Source: Bradyrhizobium sp. C9 (lineage in GTDB: Bacteria > Pseudomonadota > Alphaproteobacteria > Rhizobiales > Xanthobacteraceae). From it: a stretch of DNA of 64,000 bases. Within the stretch, counting starts at the first letter, position 1, and each line of letters opens with the position of its first letter. The notes beneath the pieces were generated by a model. The model saw only the letters and a program-made list of their open reading frames with translations. It ran no database searches and was not told the origin of the DNA. Positions 42,605 through 50,364 of the stretch are shown piece after piece. A program made the position numbers and the translations under genes. The DNA lies in the NCBI RefSeq assembly GCF_002532045.1, contig NZ_NWTG01000008.1:62001-126000 (forward strand). Direction: 5' to 3'.

Positions 42605-43066
42605 ATGTCTGATACCTCTGCACGCGATCAGGCGCGGGACAACGCCATCTCGGTGAGCGCGATCTCGTCCGACCGGATCGAGCCGGACGACAATGCGTGG
42701 ACGCGGCGCCTCGTCATCTTCCTGCGCATCATGGCCGTCGTCTCGGTCGCGAAGGGCCTCTATCACTGGGCCCAGGTGACGGGCTTCGTCGGCGGCGAGG
42801 AGGAGGCCTTCGAGAACCAGTCGATGGCCTGGCAGACCGCCACGATCTATTTCGCCGTCATCGAGCTCGTCGCGGCCGTCGGGCTCTGGCTCGCGACGCC
42901 GTGGGGCGCGGTGGTCTGGCTGACCACCGTGGTGTCGATGGCGGTCATCGAGCTGATGTTTCCGGGCATCTATGGCGGCAGCCTCACCGTGGTCGGGCTC
43001 GAGGCCCTGATGCTCGCGGCCTATCTCGCGCTGGCCTGGATGTCGGCGCGCGAACGCCCCCCATAG
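42605..43066 (+). CDS. small membrane protein, DUF6163-like
   Basis: 153 residues with about four hydrophobic helices (RLVIFLRIMAVVSVAKGLYHW, TIYFAVIELVAAVGLWLA, AVVWLTTVVSMAVIELMF, LEALMLAAYLALAWM). It resembles the rhizobial DUF6163 family, a recollection and not a search result. Divergent from hemB. Function unknown. Confidence 0.75.
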   Translation: MSDTSARDQARDNAISVSAISSDRIEPDDNAWTRRLVIFLRIMAVVSVAKGLYHWAQVTGFVGGEEEAFENQSMAWQTATIYFAVIELVAAVGLWLATPWGAVVWLTTVVSMAVIELMFPGIYGGSLTVVGLEALMLAAYLALAWMSARERPP

Positions 43067-43732
43067 GCTCCCCGCGCGCCGTGATGGCTTGACCACTGTT
43101 GCCTGGCTGCGACAGCGCAGCGAAGAGCCGACGGTGACAGTCATTATTTGGCAGTCGTGCGCGGAGCGAGAAGACAGCGTCGCTGGTTCTGCTAGGTGGA
43201 TGCCTCAGATCGCACCCCTTTCGAGGCGCACCATTTGCGGTGCGTCTCTGCGGGACCTGCCGTCGGGACCCATTTCACCGGATCTCGGCGCGTGTGCCGG
43301 CCGGCTTTGTGCGGGTCGACGGCGGAACCGGTCTTACCCCCCGCACTCCATGTGCCGCAGCTTGCGCGCATCGCGCGTCCCGCCCCGGTGCACTCCCATA
43401 AAATTTTCGAAGAATTTTCCGGTAACCGATCGGTCACCGTAAAGGGTTCCCTCATACCCGTTACGGCACCGTTTCGAATTCAGACGTTGCTGTTTCCGAA
43501 TGTGACAGGTGAGGTACACGAAGCGTGAACAAGGGCCTGCCACCGTCAATGAAAAGTTGCGAAAAGTCCTTGATCCATGGGCTTAATCCACGATTCACTG
43601 TCTTAAATTCATGATCTCTTTATTCTCTTATTTAAGCGGATATTCAAACGGCCCCCTTACGTTGGACCTATCAGGCGGGACACAAGTTTCGTCGAAATAA
43701 AGTCGATAAAAACGACAAACAGGGGAAGTGTC
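43067..43732. other. ldtR upstream intergenic region
   Basis: 666 bp without a convincing gene; the open frames here lack ribosome-binding sites and protein-like composition. It holds a near-palindrome at 43420-43439 (CGGTAACCGATCGGTCACCG, 18 of 20 symmetric, perfect CCGATCGG core). An AT-rich stretch at about 43580-43640 has CTTAA/TTAAG elements, the likely ldtR control region. Confidence 0.4.
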
Positions 43733-44251
43733 ATGATGAAAGCCGTTGCGACAACGGCGGCGGATGCCGCTGATCGCGCTACCGGTCAAGCTCCGGTGCA
43801 GCCGCTCTATCTCGAAGCCCTGACTTTGGTGGAGCGGCTGCATCGCCGGCTCCTCGACGTCATCAAGGACGAATTCGATCGTCGTGGCCGCGCCGACATC
43901 AACTCGGTGCAGGCGCTGCTCCTGTACAATATCGGCGACAAGGAACTGACCGCCGGCGAGCTGCGCACCCGCGGCTACTATCTCGGCTCCAACGTCTCCT
44001 ACAATCTGAAGAAGCTCGTTGAGCTCGGCTTCCTCGATCATCAGCGCTCGCGCGTCGATCGCCGCTCGGTCCGCATCCGCCTGACCCCGCAGGGCCAGGA
44101 AGTCCGCAAGATCGTCGATGCGCTCTATCAGAAGCACGTCAAGACGGTCGAGCAGGTCGGCGGCATCTCGAACGAGGAGTTCGCGAGCCTCAACAAGTCG
44201 CTGCACCGCCTTGAGCGCTTCTGGACCGACCAGATCCTGTATCGCCTCTGA
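43733..44251 (+). CDS. ldtR: MarR-family regulator LdtR
   Basis: 172 residues, AGGGGAAG before ATG 43733. Winged HTH: INSVQALLLYNIGDKELTAGEL, then TRGYYLGSNVSYNLKKLVELG and the wing DHQRSRVDRRSVRIRLT. This matches the LdtR group of Rhizobiales, known in Liberibacter as an activator of an L,D-transpeptidase gene and osmotic tolerance. Whether it controls such genes here is inference. Confidence 0.88.
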   Translation: MMKAVATTAADAADRATGQAPVQPLYLEALTLVERLHRRLLDVIKDEFDRRGRADINSVQALLLYNIGDKELTAGELRTRGYYLGSNVSYNLKKLVELGFLDHQRSRVDRRSVRIRLTPQGQEVRKIVDALYQKHVKTVEQVGGISNEEFASLNKSLHRLERFWTDQILYRL

Positions 44252-44454
44252 GCCTTCCTGTTTTCGCCTGATGGCCAAGCCGGCCGCGCAAAAGACCGGC
44301 AGCCTTCCTCCAGTCCAACCTTGCTTCAACCAACGCATCGGTCATGCCCGGCCGATGCGTTTTTCATGCTGCACCTGCGAAAATAAATAGGTCCCGGCGA
44401 GGAACCAAGCCGTTTCCTGCGCTTTATCCCGTCTCCCAACGGAGAGGCAGGGAT

Positions 44455-44685
44455 ATGCTGGTCGAGCGCGGAGTTGAGGTGCTGAACGTCGAGGTCGTCG
44501 GTGACGCCTACGCGATCGCCTCGAATTATCTGCGCAAATCCGGCGCCATTCCCGATACCTTCGCCACCAATGAGCGCCTGCTCGGCATCATCGTAAAGCT
44601 GTTCCAGCGCGGTGAGCTGAACCGACTTCGCCTCGCCAACAAGGCGATCGCGAAGTTCGAGGCCGAGACGCTGGTGGTCGCCTGA
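44455..44685 (+). CDS. conserved small protein, hypothetical
   Basis: 76 residues, GGAG/AGGGA ribosome-binding site before ATG 44455 (MLVERGVEVLNVEVVG). Mixed alpha/beta, no signal or membrane segment (YLRKSGAIPDTFATNERLLG, LFQRGELNRLRLANKAI). It is followed 20 bp later by another small gene. Function unknown. Confidence 0.75.
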   Translation: MLVERGVEVLNVEVVGDAYAIASNYLRKSGAIPDTFATNERLLGIIVKLFQRGELNRLRLANKAIAKFEAETLVVA

Positions 44686-44705
44686 GCGTCAACCCGGAGA
44701 CTTCA

Positions 44706-44927
44706 ATGGAAGCCGCGATCGATCGGATCATGCAGACGTATGACCTGCTGCTCAACCGCACGTCCGCTGCAAGCGACGAAGCGCGCGCGAAGGTGACAGA
44801 GTACGTGCAGACGCTGTTCGAGGCGGGGGAGCGCGATACGCACCGGTTGACCGTGTGCGGGCTGACCTATCTGCGCCAGCTCGACGGCAGCACCGATCAT
44901 GTGAAGGCCGGGTTTACCGGGCTGTAG
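44706..44927 (+). CDS. conserved small protein, hypothetical
   Basis: 73 residues, MEAAIDRIMQTYDLLLNRTS start with CGGAGA upstream. All-helical, soluble (VTEYVQTLFEAGERDTHRLT, VCGLTYLRQLDG). Twenty bp downstream of the preceding small gene, so probably co-transcribed. Function unknown. Confidence 0.72.
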   Translation: MEAAIDRIMQTYDLLLNRTSAASDEARAKVTEYVQTLFEAGERDTHRLTVCGLTYLRQLDGSTDHVKAGFTGL

Positions 44928-44980
44928 GGCGTACTTTTCCGTCGTCCATGCGAGATTCAACTGTCAAACAGCCACTCGGT

Positions 44981-45099
44981 GTCATCACCCGCGCATGCGG
45001 TGATCCAGTATTCCAGAGACGCCTGTGCTTGAGCCGGGAGGCCGCTGCGTAATGGATCGTCCGGTCCATGTGCGCAATTGCGCGCAGGCCGGGCGAGGG
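44981..45099. repeat. dispersed palindromic repeat, copy A
   Basis: The left ~30 bp (GTCATCACCCGCGC... ending GATCCAGTA) match 60534-60564 with one gap. The right arm (TAATGGATCGTCCGGTC... GCCGGGCGA) matches the other copy but has about 21 extra bp containing a TGCGCAATTGCGC palindrome. Confidence 0.7.
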
Positions 45100-45113
45100 T
45101 GCCTCACACACGA

Positions 45114-45239
45114 TCGTCGTCCTGGCGAAAGCCAGGACCCATAACCACCGCATTTGATGATGGATGGGACCGCGGCCCCAGCATCGTCCAACAATTCTTA
45201 TCTGGGGTAATGGGTCCTGGCTTTCGCCAGGACGACGAT
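45114..45239. repeat. 126-bp element with perfect 29-bp inverted ends
   Basis: Positions 45114-45142 and 45211-45239 are exact inverted complements. Each arm contains its own CCTGGC-GAAA-GCCAGG hairpin. The central ~68 bp is not repeated. No coding potential. Confidence 0.85.
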
Positions 45240-45497
45240 GAGGATGGTTCTCGTTTCATGATGTCAAACAGCCAAGCTCTTCGGTGTCATCGCCTAGCGC
45301 GGGTGCCGTGCAGCACGCGGCAGGTCTGCGCGGCTCAGGCGAGCCGCTGCCCGCCCGGTTCCGTCGCCGGGAACACCGTACTGATCCGGATTTCATCAAA
45401 AGCCAGGATGGTCGTAATACAACTCTGCCGGCACGACCTTTGTTTACCGAGCATTTTTTAACCTTTGAGTTTTCACTGATCCATTCCAACCGGCAGA

Positions 45498-45528
45498 AAA
45501 AAGGACCGCCCATGTGACGGTCCTTTTT
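45498..45528 (-). terminator. bidirectional-type terminator
   Basis: AAAAAGGACCG (45498-45508), 9-nt loop, CGGTCCTTTTT (45518-45528). It lies 12 bp beyond the stop of the 36-residue gene at 45541 (minus) and has T runs on both strands. Confidence 0.85.
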
Positions 45529-45540
45529 CGATTCGATTGC

Positions 45541-45651
45541 TCATCGCAGCAGGAGCCACGCCACGCTGGCGATCAGGGCCATCAGCGACACCGCCGCAGC
45601 GCAGACAAAGGCAACCTCCACGCCGTCGATATGGTGGTGGTTCGCCTGCAT
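45541..45651 (-). CDS. 36-residue single-pass membrane protein
   Basis: Short gene with GGGAGAG 5 nt before ATG 45651. It begins MQANHHHIDGVEVA, has one membrane helix (VAFVCAAAVSLMALIASVAW, about residues 13-32) and ends LLLR. A strong terminator follows 12 bp after the stop. The combination of ribosome-binding site, helix and terminator supports expression; function unknown. Confidence 0.6.
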   Translation of the reverse strand: MQANHHHIDGVEVAFVCAAAVSLMALIASVAWLLLR

Positions 45652-46410
45652 CGTCGCTCTCCCAGATGGGCCGCTATCGGCGCGCTGCGACCACGAGCGC
45701 AGCCGGCACGCACTGCCGCATCCTTCGCGATGCGAGCGCGAACGAATGAAGCGGCCTGGCTTTTCGAACTGAAATTTGCCGGGGTGGAATTTTCTCCGAG
45801 CTCCCGCCTATGACGGATAACTCTGTGCTTGCCGTTCCGGTTCCCGGCAAAGCGACGGTCGATGCGATCCGTTTTGATGTCGGCAGGCGTCGCGAGTGCT
45901 TTTGCCTGAGACGACGATGCGCGGTCCTGTCCTGACGAAAGCAGCGAGCGCGCACTTGGCATTCCGTTGGAACCAACCGGAACCGCAGGCGTAGACTTTC
46001 AGCTCCCGGCCTTAGCCCCCAAGCCCTCCGGGAGTAGCGATCCCTGGTGCTGTGAAACCTCCGGTGCCAGGGGTCGTTGATTGGGGCTACGGTATTCGGG
46101 GCTGCGCTCGCCCTGCCGTTTCGATCCATGCAGGATGAAGACCGCATCGATTGGCCGTGCGCCGGCCAGCCGCTCAAATCATCGCAAGCGAAAAGCAATC
46201 AGCCAGGTGCGGCGATTTGCAGCACGGTGTCGTTGCGCCGCGGGCTTGCCGAAGGCTGTGGCGAATGGTCGCTAAGGACGCGCAGACGCGAGATCAGTGC
46301 GCGATTCCATAACCCGAGGGGACTCGCGCGTTTCGATTGGCGATGCGACCACGCGACTGGACGCAGCCGGCGATCGGCGGGCCGCGTCCGAAAATCCAGG
46401 AGGAAGCCCC
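45652..46410. other. gene-free region upstream of tctC
   Basis: 759 bp in which I see no supported gene, RNA or repeat. Open frames here have no ribosome-binding site and shadow-like composition. The tctC promoter is presumably in the last 200 bp, but no clear hexamers are visible. Confidence 0.4.
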
Positions 46411-47379
46411 ATGATCTCGTCCCACATGCGCCTATTCGGCGCGGTCGTCGCGCTGTTGCTTGGGGCGAGTGGTCCGGCATCCGCGCAGCAGCTCGAGCTC
46501 AAGCTGATGGCGCCGGCGGCGCCTGGCGGTGGCTGGGATCAGACCGCGCGTTCGATGCAGCAGGCGCTGGTCGCCGCCGGTGTCGCGCGCAGTGTCCAGG
46601 TCACCAACGTGCCCGGCGCCGGCGGCAGCGTCGGCATCGCGCAGTTCGTCAACGGCGCCAAGGGCGACGGCAGCCAGATGATGGTGAACGGCTTCGTCAT
46701 GGTTGGTGCGCTCGCCATGAACAAGTCGCCGGTGACGCTGGATCAGGTGACGCCGATCGCGCGCCTGACCGAGGAGACCCAGGTGATCGTGGTGCCGGCG
46801 AGTTCGCCGATCAAGACGGCGCAGGATCTCGCCACAGCGCTGAAGGCCGATATCGCCAAGGTGACCTTTGCCGGCGGCTCGGCCGGCGGCGTCGACCACG
46901 TGATGGCGGCGCTGTTCGCAGGCACGGTCGGCGCCGACGCGAAGAGGATCAACTACATTCCGTTCTCCGGCGGCGGCGAGTCGCTCGCCGCCATTCTCGG
47001 CGGCAAGGTCACGGCCGGCATTTCCGGCCTCAGCGAGTACGAAGGCCAGATCAAGGCCGGCAAGCTGCGCGCGCTCGGCGTGACCTCGGCGCAGCGGCTG
47101 CCCGGCGTCGACATCCCGACCTTCAAGGAGCAGGGGATCGAACTGGTGCTGGCGAATTGGCGCTCGGTGGTGGCACCGCCCGGCATCACGCCGGAGCAGC
47201 GCAAGGTGCTGAGCGATGCCGTCGAGATGATGGTGAAGTCCGATGCCTGGAAAGACATCCTGAAGCAGAAGGGCTGGGATGACGCCTATCTCGGCGGCGA
47301 TGCGTTCGCGGATTTCCTCAAGAAGGAGATTACGCGGGTCACCGAGGTGCTGAAGTCCGTCGGCCTCGTGAAGTCATGA
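46411..47379 (+). CDS. tctC: tripartite tricarboxylate transporter, substrate-binding protein
   Basis: 322 residues, AGGAGGAAG before ATG 46411. Signal peptide to ASAQQ (about residue 26). Bug/TctC-family motifs: APAAPGGGWDQTAR (ligand-binding loop), NVPGAGGSVGIAQF, and GGSAGGVDHVMAALF. It captures a carboxylate in the periplasm for the TctAB membrane part encoded just downstream (ATGA overlap with tctB). Ligand not determinable. Confidence 0.93.
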   Translation: MISSHMRLFGAVVALLLGASGPASAQQLELKLMAPAAPGGGWDQTARSMQQALVAAGVARSVQVTNVPGAGGSVGIAQFVNGAKGDGSQMMVNGFVMVGALAMNKSPVTLDQVTPIARLTEETQVIVVPASSPIKTAQDLATALKADIAKVTFAGGSAGGVDHVMAALFAGTVGADAKRINYIPFSGGGESLAAILGGKVTAGISGLSEYEGQIKAGKLRALGVTSAQRLPGVDIPTFKEQGIELVLANWRSVVAPPGITPEQRKVLSDAVEMMVKSDAWKDILKQKGWDDAYLGGDAFADFLKKEITRVTEVLKSVGLVKS

Positions 47380-47876
47380 CGCCGGACACGGCTTCCGACA
47401 ATCTCGCGCGCACGCCGGCACGGCGGGTCGATCGCGCGGGTATCGCCATTGCGGCTGCGCTCGCTGTCCTCGCCGCGGTGCTGGTGTGGGACGCTAGCAA
47501 GCTGCCGGCCACCACGATGTACGGCATGGGCCCGGAGGCGATGCCGATCGTCATCGCGGTCGGCCTCGTCGTCCTCGCGGTCGGCAATCTGATCGATGCG
47601 CTGCGCGGCAAGCTGCCGCCCCGCGAGAGCATGGATCCGAAGCCGGTGTGGCTGATCATCGGCGGCCTGGCGCTTCTGATTGCGATCATCGGCCTCGGCG
47701 GCGGCTTCATCCTTGCCACCTCGGCGCTGTTCGTCACCACGTCTGCGGCCTTCGGCCGGCGCGCTGTGCTGGCCGACACCGCGATCGCGCTCGTGATCTC
47801 GACCCTCATTTACCTTGCGTTCGACAAACTGTTGACGCTGAGCCTGCCTACCGGCCCGCTGGAGCGATTGCTGTGA
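47376..47876 (+). CDS. tctB: tripartite tricarboxylate transporter, small membrane subunit
   Basis: 166 residues with four membrane helices (GIAIAAALAVLAAVLVWDAS, MPIVIAVGLVVLAVGNLI, VWLIIGGLALLIAIIGLGGG, ADTAIALVISTLIYLAFDKL). Overlaps tctC by ATGA and tctA by one base (TGATG). Confidence 0.9.
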   Translation: MTPDTASDNLARTPARRVDRAGIAIAAALAVLAAVLVWDASKLPATTMYGMGPEAMPIVIAVGLVVLAVGNLIDALRGKLPPRESMDPKPVWLIIGGLALLIAIIGLGGGFILATSALFVTTSAAFGRRAVLADTAIALVISTLIYLAFDKLLTLSLPTGPLERLL

Positions 47877-49375
47877 TGGACACTTTCGATGCGCTGGCGC
47901 ACGGCATGGCGGTCGCCATGCAGCCGATGAACCTGCTCTACGCCCTGATCGGCGTGTTCCTCGGCACCGCGGTCGGCGTGCTGCCGGGCATCGGTCCGGC
48001 GCTGACCGTCGCGCTGCTGCTGCCGGTGACCTACAAGCTCGATCCCGGCGGCTCGCTGATCATGTTCGCCGGCATCTATTATGGCGGCATGTATGGCGGC
48101 TCGACCACCGCGATCCTGATCAACACGCCGGGCGAAAGCGCGTCGATGGCGACCGCGCTCGAGGGAAACAAGATGGCCAAGGCCGGCCGCGGCGGCCCGG
48201 CGCTGGCGACCTCGGCGATCGGCTCGTTCGTGGCGGGCACCATCGCCACCATCGGCCTCGCATTCCTCGCGCCATGGCTGGTCGACTTCGCGGTGCGGTT
48301 CGGGCCGGAGGACTACTTCGCGCTGATGTGCGTCGCCTTCGTCACGGTGTCGGCGACCTTCGGTGACTCGCCGGTTCGCGGGCTCACCAGCCTGTTCATC
48401 GGCCTCACGCTCGGGCTGGTCGGGATCGACAAGTTGACCGGCCAGGCGCGGCTTGCTTTCGGCATCCCCGAGCTGCTCGACGGCGTCGAGGTGACGACGC
48501 TCGCGGTCGGCCTGTTCGCGGTGGGCGAGGCGCTCTATGTCGCCTCGCGCCGCCATCACGCCGAGGAGAAGCTAGAGCCGGTGCGCGGCTCGCTGTGGAT
48601 GACGCGGGAGGACTGGCGGCGCTCGTGGAAGCCGTGGCTGCGCGGCACGCTGTTCGGCTTTCCGATCGGGGCGCTGCCGGCCGGCGGGGCCGAGATCCCG
48701 ACCTTCCTGTCCTACTCAACCGAGCGGCGGCTGACAAAACATCCGGAGGAATTCGGCAAGGGTGCGATCGAAGGCGTCGCGGGACCCGAAGCCGCCAACA
48801 ACGCCTCCGCCGCCGGCACGCTGGTGCCGCTGCTGACGCTCGGGCTGCCGACCTCGGCCACCGCGGCGATGATGCTGGCGGGCTTCCAGCAATACGGCCT
48901 CAACCCCGGACCGCTGCTGTTCGCGGAGCGGCCCGATCTGGTGTGGGGCCTGATCGCGAGCCTGTTCATCGCCAACGGCATGCTGCTGGTGCTGAATCTG
49001 CCGCTGGTCGGGCTGTGGGTGCGGCTGCTCGCGATCCCGCAAGCGTGGCTCTATGCCGGCATCCTGGTGTTCGCGACCATGGGCACGATCGCGGCAAAGC
49101 CGTCGGTCGTCGAGCTGTCGATGCTGGCGGCGTTCGGCGTGATGGGCTTTTTGATGCGGCGGTTCGATTTCCCGATCGCGCCGGTCGTGATCGGGTTGAT
49201 CCTCGGGCCGATCGCGGAAAGCCAGCTGCGCCGGGCGCTGGCGATCAGCCTCGGCGATCCCATGGTGCTGCTGCAAAGCCCGATGTCGGCAACGCTGCTC
49301 GGCGTCGCGCTGATCGCGCTGCTGGCGCCGTTCGTGCTGAGGGGGCTCGGGCGGTTCAAGGCGAATGAAGATTAG
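47876..49375 (+). CDS. tctA: tripartite tricarboxylate transporter, large membrane subunit
   Basis: 499 residues, ~11-12 membrane helices. The TctA signature GVLPGIGPALTVALLLPVTY and the second-half counterpart GFPIGALPAGGAEIPTFLSY are clear, as is YYGGMYGGSTTAILINTPGE. It is the channel-forming subunit. The ATG overlaps the tctB stop; a GTG one codon upstream is also in frame. Confidence 0.95.
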   Translation: MDTFDALAHGMAVAMQPMNLLYALIGVFLGTAVGVLPGIGPALTVALLLPVTYKLDPGGSLIMFAGIYYGGMYGGSTTAILINTPGESASMATALEGNKMAKAGRGGPALATSAIGSFVAGTIATIGLAFLAPWLVDFAVRFGPEDYFALMCVAFVTVSATFGDSPVRGLTSLFIGLTLGLVGIDKLTGQARLAFGIPELLDGVEVTTLAVGLFAVGEALYVASRRHHAEEKLEPVRGSLWMTREDWRRSWKPWLRGTLFGFPIGALPAGGAEIPTFLSYSTERRLTKHPEEFGKGAIEGVAGPEAANNASAAGTLVPLLTLGLPTSATAAMMLAGFQQYGLNPGPLLFAERPDLVWGLIASLFIANGMLLVLNLPLVGLWVRLLAIPQAWLYAGILVFATMGTIAAKPSVVELSMLAAFGVMGFLMRRFDFPIAPVVIGLILGPIAESQLRRALAISLGDPMVLLQSPMSATLLGVALIALLAPFVLRGLGRFKANED

Positions 49376-49516
49376 GACGTGAATCGATCGATCTGCCGGA
49401 GGGCAACGCCGCCAACATTTGCGTGATCGGGAAATATCCAAACTCCGATCTCGGTCTTCCTTTCAGCAACGCACACATGCCTCGCTTGCGCGAGGCGCAA
49501 CCAAGGCGGCTGAACG

Positions 49517-49798
49517 ATGAAGACCATCTACCTTCTGGCGGCGCTCATGCTGGCGCCATCTCTTGCGACCCAGGCCAATGCTGATGCGCGAACCGGCAAA
49601 GGCGGCGATCGCGTGCATGTTGGCACAGGGCCCGCAATTGGCAGCGGACTGCCAGGCTACAGGATGGTCGGCCGTCAGATCGCGGCTCCGTCGTGGAGTG
49701 CCGCCTGCATGAACGATGTCGGCCCACAGCAATGCGACGAACCGATGTGGGTCTATGGCAGCCCCGACTATGTCGCGCAGTTCAAGAGTGCATTCTGA
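49517..49798 (+). CDS. small secreted protein, hypothetical
   Basis: 93 residues. Signal peptide MKTIYLLAALMLAPSLATQANA, mature ~70 residues with two Cys (AACMNDVGPQQCDEP) probably disulfide-bonded, and GSGLPGYRMVGRQIA. Ribosome-binding sequence GGCGG is weak. Function unknown. Confidence 0.6.
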   Translation: MKTIYLLAALMLAPSLATQANADARTGKGGDRVHVGTGPAIGSGLPGYRMVGRQIAAPSWSAACMNDVGPQQCDEPMWVYGSPDYVAQFKSAF

Positions 49799-49928
49799 CG
49801 TCGGCTCGTAGCCGTAGGACAATTCGTCATATGGCCCGCCTGCAACACCGCCGCGCGATCGGTTGAATCGGCGGCCGATGCATTTTGACTCCCCCTTGCG
49901 CTGTGATACGCGTGGGGTGGGGTGTGAG

Positions 49929-50312
49929 ATGAGGCGGTTCGTTCTCAGGCAGCGTGTGGGCAGGGCGGCGGCGTTTGTCGCAGCCTATGCGCTTGTCCTC
50001 AACGTCATCCTGTCGAGCCTCCTCGTCGCCAGCATATCGCCTGTGGCCGCGGCAGCCGGCCAGATCCTCTGCATCAACAGCACTGACGCCGATGCGGCGC
50101 ACGACGATGCGGGCAAGAGCGGCCGGGGCGGCGCGATCCACTGTCCGCTGTGCATCGGTCATCACGTCACCGGCGCGCTGCCGCCGCCGGAGCTCGCGCT
50201 CGGCGCGCGGCTGTCGGTCGCGGTCACCACGATCCGTGCGTTCGAGGCGCGGTTCGTTGCGCGTTTCCGATCCTACGATCATCAATCCCGTGGACCTCCG
50301 GCCCTGAGCTGA
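49929..50312 (+). CDS. DUF2946-like protein
   Basis: 127 residues from ATG 49929. One N-terminal membrane helix (AAAFVAAYALVLNVILSSLL) and a Cys/His cluster (LCINSTDAD, IHCPLCIGHH) typical of DUF2946 proteins, which often sit next to TonB-dependent receptors and are linked to metal (copper) handling. It lies 52 bp upstream of a TonB receptor gene on the same strand. Role inferred from context only. Confidence 0.7.
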   Translation: MRRFVLRQRVGRAAAFVAAYALVLNVILSSLLVASISPVAAAAGQILCINSTDADAAHDDAGKSGRGGAIHCPLCIGHHVTGALPPPELALGARLSVAVTTIRAFEARFVARFRSYDHQSRGPPALS

Positions 50313-50364
50313 CCGCCGGCGCTTCGGCGCACCTCGTTCGTCAGATCATATCCGGAGTCCTGTC

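Noticed and set aside
43196..43528. 110-residue open frame upstream of ldtR
   Set aside because: No ribosome-binding site, low-quality composition and no domain; may be decayed repeat sequence.
46014..46198. Possible small genes in the tctC upstream gap
   Set aside because: Open frames exist on both strands but lack start signals and coherent composition.
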